A DNA stretch of 11,711 nt from Chloroflexota bacterium (lineage in GTDB: Bacteria; Chloroflexota; Dehalococcoidia; UBA3495): contig JADFNR010000049.1 of NCBI GenBank assembly GCA_022563275.1, positions 1 to 11,711 of the forward strand, written 5' to 3'. Within the stretch, counting starts at the first letter, position 1. Every line of letters begins with the position of its first letter. Of this stretch, positions 1 to 7,294 are shown piece by piece. The position numbers and the translations under genes were made by a program. A model generated the notes under the pieces. The model saw only the letters and a list, made by a program, of their open reading frames with translations, was not told the origin of the DNA and searched no databases.

Positions 1-1455
<1,455 letters not shown>

Positions 1456-1487
1456 CCTAAAAGAACAACCCAGACCAGACGAACACC

Positions 1488-1529
1488 GGCCCGGACCAGC
1501 CACCCATCGAAAATGTGGTTGGCCGGGCC
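1488..1529 (+). terminator. Hairpin downstream of groEL, probable terminator
   Basis: GGCCCGGACCAGCCAC (1488-1503) pairs with GTGGTTGGCCGGGCC (1515-1529), with one bulged A, one G-T wobble and an 11-nt loop. It begins 33 nt after the groEL stop. The T-run behind it is poor (four T at 1534-1537), so termination may be partial. A second, weaker stem using CGGGC (1524-1528) with GCCCG (1544-1548) is followed at once by five T (1550-1554) and cannot form together with the first. Confidence 0.6.
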
Positions 1530-1564
1530 TAGATTTTGGCCCAGCCCGATTTTTGGATAAAAAT

Positions 1565-2083
1565 ATGCCGGGTACCCCTCTGGACCGCGATTCCATCGGC
1601 CACATGATCGAAGGTTCTCCACCTCTGTTGGAGCACTACCTGTCCCTTGAGAGCCAACTTCAACCCAACGGGTTCGACATGACTGTGCGCGAGGTGGCCC
1701 GTCTGACTACCCCTGGGGCTGTGGGAGCCGAGGACGCCGGCCGGGTTTTGTCGGAGACCGAGCCCATGGAGTTCGGCGCCGACGGATGGCTGCAGTTGGA
1801 GCCGGGTCCATTTCTGGTAACGTTCAATGAGGTCGTCAACCTGCCCCTGGATATCATGGCCCTGGGCCGGCCTCGCTCCAGTCTCCTGCGCAGCGGCGCC
1901 GGGGTCCACACCGCGGTCTGGGACGCGGGGTACCGGGGACGCTCCCAAGCGCTGCTGGTGGTCTACCACCCCGGCGGGTACCGGGTGCAACGCGACGCCA
2001 GGCTGATGCAACTGGTATTCTTCCAGATGGAGACCGCCGCCAGCCGGGGCTACCAAGGACGCTTCCAGTCCGAGAATATCTAG
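1565..2083 (+). CDS. dut: Archaeal-type dUTPase (dCTP deaminase superfamily)
   Basis: Predicted deoxyuridine 5'-triphosphate nucleotidohydrolase, hydrolysing dUTP to dUMP and pyrophosphate in the cytosol; this keeps uracil out of DNA and supplies dUMP for dTMP synthesis. 172 residues from ATG 1565. Motifs of the dCTP deaminase/dUTPase trimeric fold are visible: QPNGFDMTV (33-41), LVTFNEVVNLP (84-94), PRSSLLRSG (103-111), AVWDAGYRG (117-125), ARLMQLVFF (145-153) and a C-terminal YQGRFQSE (163-170). Where E. coli dCTP deaminase has its catalytic Glu (LEF after the DPGWSG motif), this protein has LLVVYHP, so the Glu is absent. This fits a dUTPase without deaminase activity, as in the archaeal subgroup. 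An in-frame TTG at 1553 would add four residues; neither start has a clear ribosome binding site and ATG is preferred. It lies about 110 nt after groEL and may be reached by read-through. Confidence 0.85.
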   Translation: MPGTPLDRDSIGHMIEGSPPLLEHYLSLESQLQPNGFDMTVREVARLTTPGAVGAEDAGRVLSETEPMEFGADGWLQLEPGPFLVTFNEVVNLPLDIMALGRPRSSLLRSGAGVHTAVWDAGYRGRSQALLVVYHPGGYRVQRDARLMQLVFFQMETAASRGYQGRFQSENI

Positions 2084-2110
2084 GCGAGGGCCGGGTGGTG
2101 CAATCGCTTT

Positions 2111-2272
2111 TCTGTCATTCCCTGCCTCCGCGCCTGTTATCCCGAAGTAGCCCCACATCTGTCATTCCGAGAAGGCCGTCCCGACGCGTCGGGAAGGAAT
2201 CTCGTTACTTCAAGCTAGCCGAGTGCGAGAAACGAGACCCTTCGCAGGCTCAGGGTGACAATGACGCAGGGT
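2111..2272. repeat. Nested imperfect inverted repeat, MITE-like
   Basis: No gene lies between 2084 and 2349; this element fills most of that stretch. The left arm TGTCATTCCGAG (2160-2171) matches the reverse complement of CTCAGGGTGACA (2249-2260) with three differences. AAGGAATCTCGTT (2193-2205) matches AACGAGACCCTT (2231-2242) with small differences. The left arm also holds a perfect 16-bp palindrome, TCCCGACGCGTCGGGA (2179-2194), that the right arm lacks. A second TGTCATTCC sits at 2113-2121, and CCCTGC (2120-2125) faces GCAGGG (2266-2271), suggesting an older outer copy. This looks like the non-coding TGTCATTCNGAG...GAATCTCG repeats scattered in many bacterial genomes. No transposase is encoded. 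Confidence 0.6.
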
Positions 2273-2283
2273 AGACCTACACT
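2255..2283 (+). promoter_or_regulatory. Candidate sigma-70 promoter for queG
   Basis: GTGACA (2255-2260, five of six to TTGACA), exactly 17 nt, then TACACT (2278-2283, four of six to TATAAT). Predicted transcription start is near 2290, leaving a leader of about 40-60 nt before queG. The -35 box is part of the right inverted-repeat arm of the preceding repeat. Confidence 0.5.
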
Positions 2284-2349
2284 GGAAATCGACCCAGGAC
2301 ATGGGTTCAACGGACACCAGCTTGTACCGTGATAGACCCATCACCGGAC

Positions 2350-3537
2350 ATGATGCAAGACCTTAAAGAACAAATAAAAGGCTACGCCATCCAGTGCGGG
2401 TTCGACCTGGTGCGGATCACCGGGGCCGAGGAGTTCGTCCAAGACCGCGATGCCGCCCTCGCCAGGATCAAAGACGGAAAGATGGATGGACTGCCTTGGT
2501 TCACCGAGTCCCGGGTCCGCCGCGGCTCAGACCCCCAACAACTGCTCCCCGGCGCCCGCTCCATCATCTGTCTGGGGCTCAGTTACCTCGATTCGGACAG
2601 TGCAGAAGAAACCGCTTCCGGCAAAGGCAAAGTGGCCCGGTACGCCCGGGTTAAAGACTATCACCGCACCATGAAGCGGCGGATGAAGGCCTTTGTCCGC
2701 ATGCTGGAAGAGCGGCTGGAATCCCCGGTGTCGGCCCGGTGGTACGTGGATGACGGCCCGATGTTGGACCGCGCGGCCGCGGCCCGGTCCGGGTTGGGCT
2801 GGTTCGGCAAAAGCACCAACATCCTCACCCCGTCCCACGGTTCCTGGGTGCTGCTGGGCCAGGTGATCACCGACTTGGCGCTGGAACCTGATTCTCCTTT
2901 GAAGAAGACCTGCGGGTCCTGCGTCCGCTGCATCGACGATTGCCCCACCGGAGCCATCATCGCCCCCTACGTCGTGGACAACGCCCGCTGCATCTCCTAC
3001 CAAACGATCGAGAACCGGGGAGTCATCCCCTTGGAGATGCGGCCCCTCATCGGAGATTGGGTCTTCGGCTGCGACATCTGCCAGGACGTCTGCCCGGTCA
3101 ACCGCAAAGCCGAAACGCCCCTGCAACCGATTCCAAAGGCGGAAGCCATCAGCCCTTCCGGGCAAGTCGATCTGGTAGAGCTGCTGTCCTTGACGGACGA
3201 GGAGTTCCAGACCCGGTTCCAGGGCACGTCAATCATGCGGGCCAAACGGGTTGGGTTGCAGAAGAACGCCTGCGTGGGGCTGGGTAACAACCGGGACGAG
3301 GCAGGGGTGCCGGCGCTGGTTTCCACCTTGAAGACCGCCGAACCGCTGGTGCGCGGCCACGCCGCCTGGGCCCTGGGTCAGATAGCGACGCCTGAAGCCA
3401 TCAGTTCCTTGGAACAGTCGTCCGCGTCCGAATCAGACCCGTACGTCCGGGAGGAGATAGAGGCGGCGCTCAAAGAATCTAGTCAAAAACCCGCAATCGA
3501 CTCGAGGCGTTCCCGTGAAACCAGACTCGTTTCCTAA
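2350..3537 (+). CDS. queG: Epoxyqueuosine reductase QueG
   Basis: Cytosolic iron-sulfur, cobalamin-dependent enzyme that reduces epoxyqueuosine to queuosine at the wobble base of GUN-anticodon tRNAs, the last step of the Q pathway. 395 residues from ATG 2350. YVDDGPMLDRAAA (132-144) holds the catalytic Asp region, followed by GLGWFGKSTNIL. Two 4Fe-4S ligand sets are complete: CGSCVRCIDDCP (Cys 188, 191, 194, 198) and GCDICQDVCPVNR (Cys 241, 244, 248), with RCISYQTIE between them. Residues about 304-376 form the C-terminal HEAT-like repeat (NNRDEAGVPALV, VRGHAAWALGQI), typical of longer QueG proteins. Length is close to the usual 380. An in-frame GTG at 2329 would add seven residues, and ATG 2353 is also possible; no start has a convincing Shine-Dalgarno. 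It faces the EVE gene; the two stops overlap. No other queuosine genes are in the window. Confidence 0.95.
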   Translation: MMQDLKEQIKGYAIQCGFDLVRITGAEEFVQDRDAALARIKDGKMDGLPWFTESRVRRGSDPQQLLPGARSIICLGLSYLDSDSAEETASGKGKVARYARVKDYHRTMKRRMKAFVRMLEERLESPVSARWYVDDGPMLDRAAAARSGLGWFGKSTNILTPSHGSWVLLGQVITDLALEPDSPLKKTCGSCVRCIDDCPTGAIIAPYVVDNARCISYQTIENRGVIPLEMRPLIGDWVFGCDICQDVCPVNRKAETPLQPIPKAEAISPSGQVDLVELLSLTDEEFQTRFQGTSIMRAKRVGLQKNACVGLGNNRDEAGVPALVSTLKTAEPLVRGHAAWALGQIATPEAISSLEQSSASESDPYVREEIEAALKESSQKPAIDSRRSRETRLVS

Positions 3538-4124
3538 TTTGTCTGGGTCGGCTGGGGGTTCTGGGCGGGTTGGGCCGGCAGGCGCTCCGCGGATTCGGGC
3601 TGTCTGTTCCTGCGGCCTCCGGAACGACGGCGGCGCTGATTGTTGACGGCCGGCGTGAAATCCGCTGGAACGTAGCCCTTGCCAAAGTGGAGCTTCTTCA
3701 TCTCTTCTTCGATCAATGTAAAGTCGTTCTTGGGCAGCAGATGAAGATTGCCCTGGAAGGCCATGTACCAGTCCTCGGGATTCCACCGCTTCACGTATTC
3801 CAGGCGCGGCGCCAGTAGGTTGGCGTCGATGAATTGGTCGTCTTTCAGGATGACGCCGGGTTTTAGCTTGATATGGTAGGGAAAACCAGTGCTGCCTTCG
3901 TTGACCCAGATCTGATCCTCGGCCTCATAGTAAGAAGACATGGCGGTGGCGGTGGCGGCGAAGCGCCGCAGGTGGGAGATGTAGAGGAGCACCCGGTCGC
4001 CTTCGGTGATCCGCTGTACCTTGCGGCGGTGCTGGGCCTTGAGTCCAAGAAGAGTGAACCCCCGGGCTTGGGTGATGCGGAAGTTCTCCTCGTTGTTAAT
4101 CATCATCCAGAAATTGCTGGGCAT
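3534..4124 (-). CDS. EVE-domain (PUA-like) protein with basic, disordered tail
   Basis: 196 residues. Residues 4-95 look like an EVE domain: NFWMMINNEENF, KVQRITEGDRVLLYISHLRRFAATATAMS and EDQIWVNE have the W, GD-x-x-LLYI and F-A-x-A pattern of this PUA-related fold. EVE domains bind modified bases in nucleic acids (5-methylcytosine derivatives are known ligands for some members); the ligand here cannot be predicted. Residues 100-160 continue as a folded region, then comes an Arg-rich stretch (RRRRSGGRRNR, 164-174) and a Gln/Pro-rich end with no hydrophobic residues, probably disordered and nucleic-acid binding. ATG 4124 is chosen because TGAGG lies 5-6 nt upstream; the GTG at 4130 abuts that site. 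The stop TAG (3534-3536) overlaps the TAA of queG, so the two genes converge with no spacer. A link between the two is possible but is only inference. Confidence 0.8.
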   Translation of the reverse strand: MPSNFWMMINNEENFRITQARGFTLLGLKAQHRRKVQRITEGDRVLLYISHLRRFAATATAMSSYYEAEDQIWVNEGSTGFPYHIKLKPGVILKDDQFIDANLLAPRLEYVKRWNPEDWYMAFQGNLHLLPKNDFTLIEEEMKKLHFGKGYVPADFTPAVNNQRRRRSGGRRNRQPESAERLPAQPAQNPQPTQTN

Positions 4125-4186
4125 ATGCACCTCAAAACGGCAGGACGCCGGTCATGATGGACCGCCTGGGCGTCCGGCCACCATTC

Positions 4187-4207
4187 TATCATGATAAAGA
4201 CTATCAT
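4187..4207. promoter_or_regulatory. Possible operator: TATCAT repeats in divergent region
   Basis: TATCATGATA (4187-4196) is a perfect 10-bp palindrome, and TATCAT recurs at 4202-4207, 15 bp after the first. It lies between the divergent EVE and thiolase-like genes, in an AT-rich pocket. On the minus strand a TAGAAT (4188-4183) could be the EVE gene's -10 box, but no -35 is evident. Confidence 0.25.
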
Positions 4208-4259
4208 TTCCTCTGGTCCGCATTGCCCCGGTGGGAAGTTTGGCGGCGGCGCGCCGGTG

Positions 4260-4288
4260 TTGTGATGTCTGGGACGGTGTTGTAATAT
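4260..4288 (+). promoter_or_regulatory. Candidate sigma-70 promoter for the thiolase-like gene
   Basis: TTGTGA (4260-4265), exactly 17 nt, then TAATAT (4283-4288). Predicted start near 4295, giving a leader of about 48 nt with GAGGA at 4331-4335, seven bases before ATG 4343. It is among the best promoters in the window. Confidence 0.6.
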
Positions 4289-4342
4289 CAGGCGGGTTTC
4301 AGCCCGGCCGGCCCATCACACGCAGCAAGCGAGGATTATTTA

Positions 4343-5509
4343 ATGACCACAGGACAGCGGGATATCGCCATCGTCGGAGTGGCCGAATCGGACGAAATGG
4401 GTAACGTCCCCAACAAGTCTTCTCTGCAGCACCATGCGGAGGCGGCCCACAACGCGCTGGAGGATGCCGGTCTGGCCAAGAGCGACGTTGACGGCCTCTT
4501 GACCGCCGGAGGCTCAACCATGGTGACCGCAGAGTACATGGGCATCAACCCGACTTTCACCGACAGCACAACCGTGGGCGGGTCGTCTTTCGTGATTCAT
4601 GTGGCCCACGCCATGGCCGCCATCCGCGCCGGTTACTGCGAGGTGGCGTTGATCACCCACGGACAGGCAGGACGTTCGGCCAGGGCCCGGTTTCCCGGTG
4701 ACGGCAACCTGCCCTTCGGCCAATACGAAGCGCCCTACGGAATCATCGGCGCGCCCATAAACTACTCTCTGGCTTGCGCCCGCTACATGCACCAATTCGG
4801 GGAAGAACGCACCCGCCAGGGCATGGCCGAGATCGCCGTGGCCACCCGCAAATGGGCCAATCTGAATCCCAAGGCAATGATGCACGACACGACCATGAGT
4901 TTTGACGAGTACCACGATTCCCGCTGGGTGGCTTGGCCCTTTCACCTATTCGACTGCTGTCTGGTCACCGACTCTGGGGCGGCCATCATCGTGACCACCG
5001 CCGAGCGGGCCAGAAGTCTCAAGAAAGAACCCGTCTGGGTCTTGGGGGCCGGCGAAGGACACGACCATAACATCGTGAGCCAGATGCCCGATTACACCTC
5101 AACTTGGGCGCGGAGGTCGGCGCCCCTGTCCATGCAACGGGCCGGCATCACCCACGATGACCTCGACCTGACCATGATCTACGACTCCTTCACCTACACG
5201 GTGATGGTAACCCTCGAGAGCATGGGGTTCTGCAAGCCGGGAGAGGCCGCGGACTTCGTCGCCAACCAGCGGACCGCTCCGGGCGGGGACTTCTCCCTGA
5301 ACACCAGCGGCGGCGGCCTGTCCTACACCCACCCCGGCATGTACGGCAGCTTCCTGTTGGTGGAGGCGGTCCGGCAGCTGCGGGGCGAGGCCGGAGACCG
5401 GCAGGTGAAGAGCAAGCGGGACCCCAGCCAGAACGCCAAACTGTCCATCGTCAACGGCACCGGCGGCTCTTTGTCTTCGACCGGCACGGTGGTGTTGGCA
5501 ACCGATTAA
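4343..5509 (+). CDS. Thiolase-like (SCP-x/lipid-transfer type) protein, thiolase nucleophile absent
   Basis: 388 residues with a complete thiolase fold signature: IAIVGVAESDEMG at the start, GLAKSDVDGLLTAGG (43-57), HAMAAIRAGYCEVALITHGQ (89-108), YDSFTYTVMVTLESMGFCKPGE (280-301), LNTSGGGLSYTHPGMYG (319-335) and VEAVRQLRGEA (340-350). The position of the acylated Cys in true thiolases (GACAS) reads VGGSSF here, so Ser81/82 replaces Cys, and the second catalytic Cys (CIGGG type) reads NGTGG (371-375). His330 is kept. The C-terminal half resembles the Ltp2-type SCP-x proteins of actinobacterial steroid degradation, which are aldolases working with a DUF35 partner; that assignment is inference. 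No DUF35 gene is adjacent. Start is supported by GAGGA seven bases upstream. A beta-ketothiolase role is unlikely; a carbon-carbon lyase or acyl-CoA role is plausible. Confidence 0.85.
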   Translation: MTTGQRDIAIVGVAESDEMGNVPNKSSLQHHAEAAHNALEDAGLAKSDVDGLLTAGGSTMVTAEYMGINPTFTDSTTVGGSSFVIHVAHAMAAIRAGYCEVALITHGQAGRSARARFPGDGNLPFGQYEAPYGIIGAPINYSLACARYMHQFGEERTRQGMAEIAVATRKWANLNPKAMMHDTTMSFDEYHDSRWVAWPFHLFDCCLVTDSGAAIIVTTAERARSLKKEPVWVLGAGEGHDHNIVSQMPDYTSTWARRSAPLSMQRAGITHDDLDLTMIYDSFTYTVMVTLESMGFCKPGEAADFVANQRTAPGGDFSLNTSGGGLSYTHPGMYGSFLLVEAVRQLRGEAGDRQVKSKRDPSQNAKLSIVNGTGGSLSSTGTVVLATD

Positions 5510-5555
5510 ACGGAGAGGGTTAGAAATCCCTCAAATACCCCTTCCACGCATTTCG

Positions 5556-5604
5556 AGGCGTCCTGATGAATCGGGATGCCTTTTATATTAATTTTATATT
5601 TTTA
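5556..5604 (+). terminator. Rho-independent terminator after the thiolase-like gene
   Basis: AGGCGTCCTGAT (5556-5567) pairs with ATCGGGATGCCT (5570-5581) along its full length with two G-T wobbles, effectively an 11-bp stem on a TGAA loop. It is followed directly by TTTT and a long AT-rich, T-rich tract. Confidence 0.85.
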
Positions 5605-5640
5605 CAAAGAAATTGCATTTCGCCGCTTATGTTTAGTTAA

Positions 5641-5668
5641 TGGACTGCCACGGCGGCTGTGCTAGGGT
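5641..5668 (+). promoter_or_regulatory. Possible extended -10 promoter for xerD
   Basis: TGCTAGGGT (5660-5668) is an extended -10 (TGn plus TAGGGT); TGGACT (5641-5646) lies 16 nt before the TAGGGT hexamer. The AT-rich tract upstream could act as an UP element. An alternative pairing, TTGCAT (5613-5618) with GTTAAT (5636-5641), is weaker. Confidence 0.35.
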
Positions 5669-5745
5669 GACTACATATTTATGGGTTGGTGTCTCTGATG
5701 CCTTCTCATCATTTGTCACGCCGACGGCGAAAGGATTTTTTCTTC

Positions 5746-6672
5746 ATGGACCGTACTATTTCTTCTTTTCTCCAGCACCTCATCGTCGAAAAGGGCTTCT
5801 CACGCAACACCTCGGACGCCTACCGAAACGACCTCGGCCAGTTCTGGGAATTCCTCCAAGACAACTCCAACAATCATTCCAGCGGAAATGGCAACGAAAG
5901 TTACACCTGGTCCGCGGTGGACATCAACGTCCTCAACAAATATATCGAGGACTTGAGGGTCCGCAAGGGTTACCGCGACACCACCACCGCCCGTAAGGTC
6001 GCTTCGATCAAATCTTTCTTCGGTTTTCTGTCGGAGAACAGCATCATCACTGAAGACCCCACGGAATCCCTGGGCTCTCCCCGGGTCGGCCGCACCCTGC
6101 CCAAATTCTTGCCCGAAGAGGACGTGACCACTCTGTTGGACACAGCCTACAAATCGGGAACCAATGAAGGGCAACGCGACGCCGTAATCATGGAATTGCT
6201 CTATGCCACCGGTCTACGGGTCGGCGAATTGGTGTCGCTGAACATACAGGACTTGGACCTGTCCGAGTCCTACATCCGCTGTATGGGCAAGGGCTCCAAA
6301 GAGCGCATCGTCCATCTGTATCCCAAAGCCCTGGAAGAACTTAGGCGTTACTTGAAAACCGCCCGCGTGGCGCTGCTGGGACACCGCCGCACTGAGCCGT
6401 CGTTGTTCGTCAACCACCGGGGCGAACGGTTGACCCGGCAGTGGGTCTGGACCATCCTTAAGACCTACGGGCAAAAAGCAGGCATCGAGCAAAGCATCAC
6501 GCCCCACACCCTGCGGCATAGCTTCGCCACCCATCTGCTGCAGAACGGGGCCTCCCTCCGGCACGTGCAGGAACTTTTGGGACACTCCAGCATCTCCACC
6601 ACCCAGGTGTACACCCACCTGACCAACGGCTACGTGCAGAAGGAATACGCCAAGAGCCACCCCAGGGCCTGA
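5746..6672 (+). CDS. xerD: Tyrosine site-specific recombinase XerD
   Basis: Cytosolic recombinase that, with XerC, resolves chromosome dimers at dif under FtsK control. 308 residues from ATG 5746 (E. coli XerD 298). The N-terminal SAM-like core-binding domain spans about 1-105 (FLQHLIVEKGFSRNTSDAYRNDL) with an insert rich in Asn/Ser/Gly at 40-52. All six catalytic residues are present: Arg158 (TGLRVGEL), Lys182 (GKGSKERIV), His254 and Arg257 (HTLRHSFATH), His280 (LGHSS) and Tyr289 (TQVYTHL). It ends HPRA, as E. coli XerD does. AAAGGA (5730-5735) lies ten bases before the ATG; in-frame TTG 5686 and ATG 5698 would extend the protein by a basic stretch unlike Xer N-termini. XerC versus XerD cannot be fixed from one gene, and some lineages use a single Xer. 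It stands alone between two terminator-like hairpins. Confidence 0.93.
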   Translation: MDRTISSFLQHLIVEKGFSRNTSDAYRNDLGQFWEFLQDNSNNHSSGNGNESYTWSAVDINVLNKYIEDLRVRKGYRDTTTARKVASIKSFFGFLSENSIITEDPTESLGSPRVGRTLPKFLPEEDVTTLLDTAYKSGTNEGQRDAVIMELLYATGLRVGELVSLNIQDLDLSESYIRCMGKGSKERIVHLYPKALEELRRYLKTARVALLGHRRTEPSLFVNHRGERLTRQWVWTILKTYGQKAGIEQSITPHTLRHSFATHLLQNGASLRHVQELLGHSSISTTQVYTHLTNGYVQKEYAKSHPRA

Positions 6673-6719
6673 TCTTAAACGTCCGGTCCCGGTATCCTAC
6701 GTCACCTACTCGTTGGCGA

Positions 6720-6786
6720 AAAGGGCAGTCCAGCACGGCGGCAACGGCAGTTAAGCCGGCAATTCCGTGTTTGCGGACTGCCCTTT
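6720..6786. terminator. 67-nt hairpin after xerD, probable bidirectional terminator
   Basis: AAAGGGCAGTCC (6720-6731) is the perfect reverse complement of GGACTGCCCTTT (6775-6786). The 43-nt interior can fold further through CACGG (6734-6738) with CCGTG (6765-6769). The right side continues TTTCTTC and the left side reads as T-rich on the other strand. It starts 48 nt after the xerD stop. Confidence 0.6.
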
Positions 6787-6798
6787 CTTCAAGATAAC

Positions 6799-6807
6799 TG
6801 CTATAGT
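6799..6807 (+). promoter_or_regulatory. Extended -10 promoter for the small membrane protein-uvrC unit
   Basis: TGC followed by TATAGT (6802-6807) is an extended -10 box. No good -35 lies 17 nt upstream (TGCCCT). Predicted start near 6814, giving a leader of about 77 nt. Confidence 0.45.
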
Positions 6808-6876
6808 TGAATGGCTGGCGGGAGCCTGATCGCAAGTCCCCGCCGCGCCGGTTTTCGTCAACATTAACCCTCATCG

Positions 6877-6889
6877 AGAGGTAGCCTCT
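6877..6889 (+). promoter_or_regulatory. Ribosome binding site inside a small hairpin
   Basis: The Shine-Dalgarno region GAGAGG (6876-6881) of the following gene sits nine bases before its ATG. AGAGG (6877-6881) is perfectly complementary to CCTCT (6885-6889) across a three-base loop, so the binding site can be closed in the mRNA one base before the start codon. Confidence 0.45.
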
Positions 6890-6890
6890 A

Positions 6891-7289
6891 ATGGCTGGTA
6901 AAGCTCGCCGCACCGCATCCCGGCAGACACAACTAAAGCGGAAGAAGAACCAAAAGGGACCCAGCGGCATACCCACCGGCGCCCAAAGAGTGACCGTCCC
7001 CGAGACGGATGAACCCGTTGCCGTGCCGGCCGGCGTCGAAGATGCCGAGTCGCAAGCCCCGGAAACGCTGGAGGCCGGTGAAGCGCCGTCGGTCGCGGCA
7101 GCCCCCCGGGCGTCACGTCCGTCCCCAGTAGCCCGGACCCCGCGCGGCGAATTCGCGGGTCAGGGCCAGGGCCGGCTCAGGGGTGAGCGGCCAGCGGCCT
7201 ATCTCTACGTCGGAGCGGAGGCCCGGCGCATACTGTTCCTTACCACAGGGATCCTCATCGCCTTGGTAATTCTCGGGATACTCCTCTAA
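6891..7289 (+). CDS. Small tail-anchored membrane protein, function unknown
   Basis: 132 residues; I do not recognise the family. The N-terminus is strongly basic (KARR at 4-7, KRKK at 16-19, both in the first 22 residues). Residues 23-105 are low-complexity, rich in Ala, Pro, Glu, Gly and Arg and probably disordered. One hydrophobic segment closes the protein (about 114-132, ILFLTTGILIALVILGILL), preceded by two Arg, so it should be a C-terminally anchored membrane protein with a cytosolic body. There is no signal peptide. The ATG has GAGAGG nine bases upstream. The stop is five bases before the uvrC start, so the two are co-transcribed and probably translationally coupled. Composition is similar to neighbouring genes, and the good ribosome binding site and operon position argue that it is real. 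Confidence 0.7.
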   Translation: MAGKARRTASRQTQLKRKKNQKGPSGIPTGAQRVTVPETDEPVAVPAGVEDAESQAPETLEAGEAPSVAAAPRASRPSPVARTPRGEFAGQGQGRLRGERPAAYLYVGAEARRILFLTTGILIALVILGILL

Positions 7290-7294
7290 GCCAA

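Noticed and set aside
1565..2083. Bifunctional dCTP deaminase/dUTPase
   Set aside because: The deaminase Glu is replaced in LLVVYHP, and the sequence fits the archaeal dUTPase subgroup.
1529..2158. 209-residue minus-strand frame over the dUTPase gene
   Set aside because: The plus-strand frame has all dUTPase motifs; the opposite frame is a shadow.
2111..2272. CRISPR array or insertion sequence
   Set aside because: There is no regular repeat-spacer pattern and no transposase frame; the structure is an inverted, not a direct, repeat.
2527..3165. 212-residue minus-strand open frame within queG
   Set aside because: QueG iron-sulfur motifs are intact on the plus strand; the antisense translation is low-complexity Gly/Ala/Asp/Arg with no domain.
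3534..4124. EVE gene as part of a defence island
   Set aside because: EVE domains occur in restriction systems, but no nuclease, methylase or helicase is nearby; the neighbours are housekeeping genes.
5746..6672. Integron integrase with the 6720-6786 hairpin as attC
   Set aside because: The protein lacks the IntI-specific insert and ends like XerD. The hairpin contains one GTTRRRY match (GTTAAGC) but no paired RYYYAAC at the right place, and no cassettes follow.
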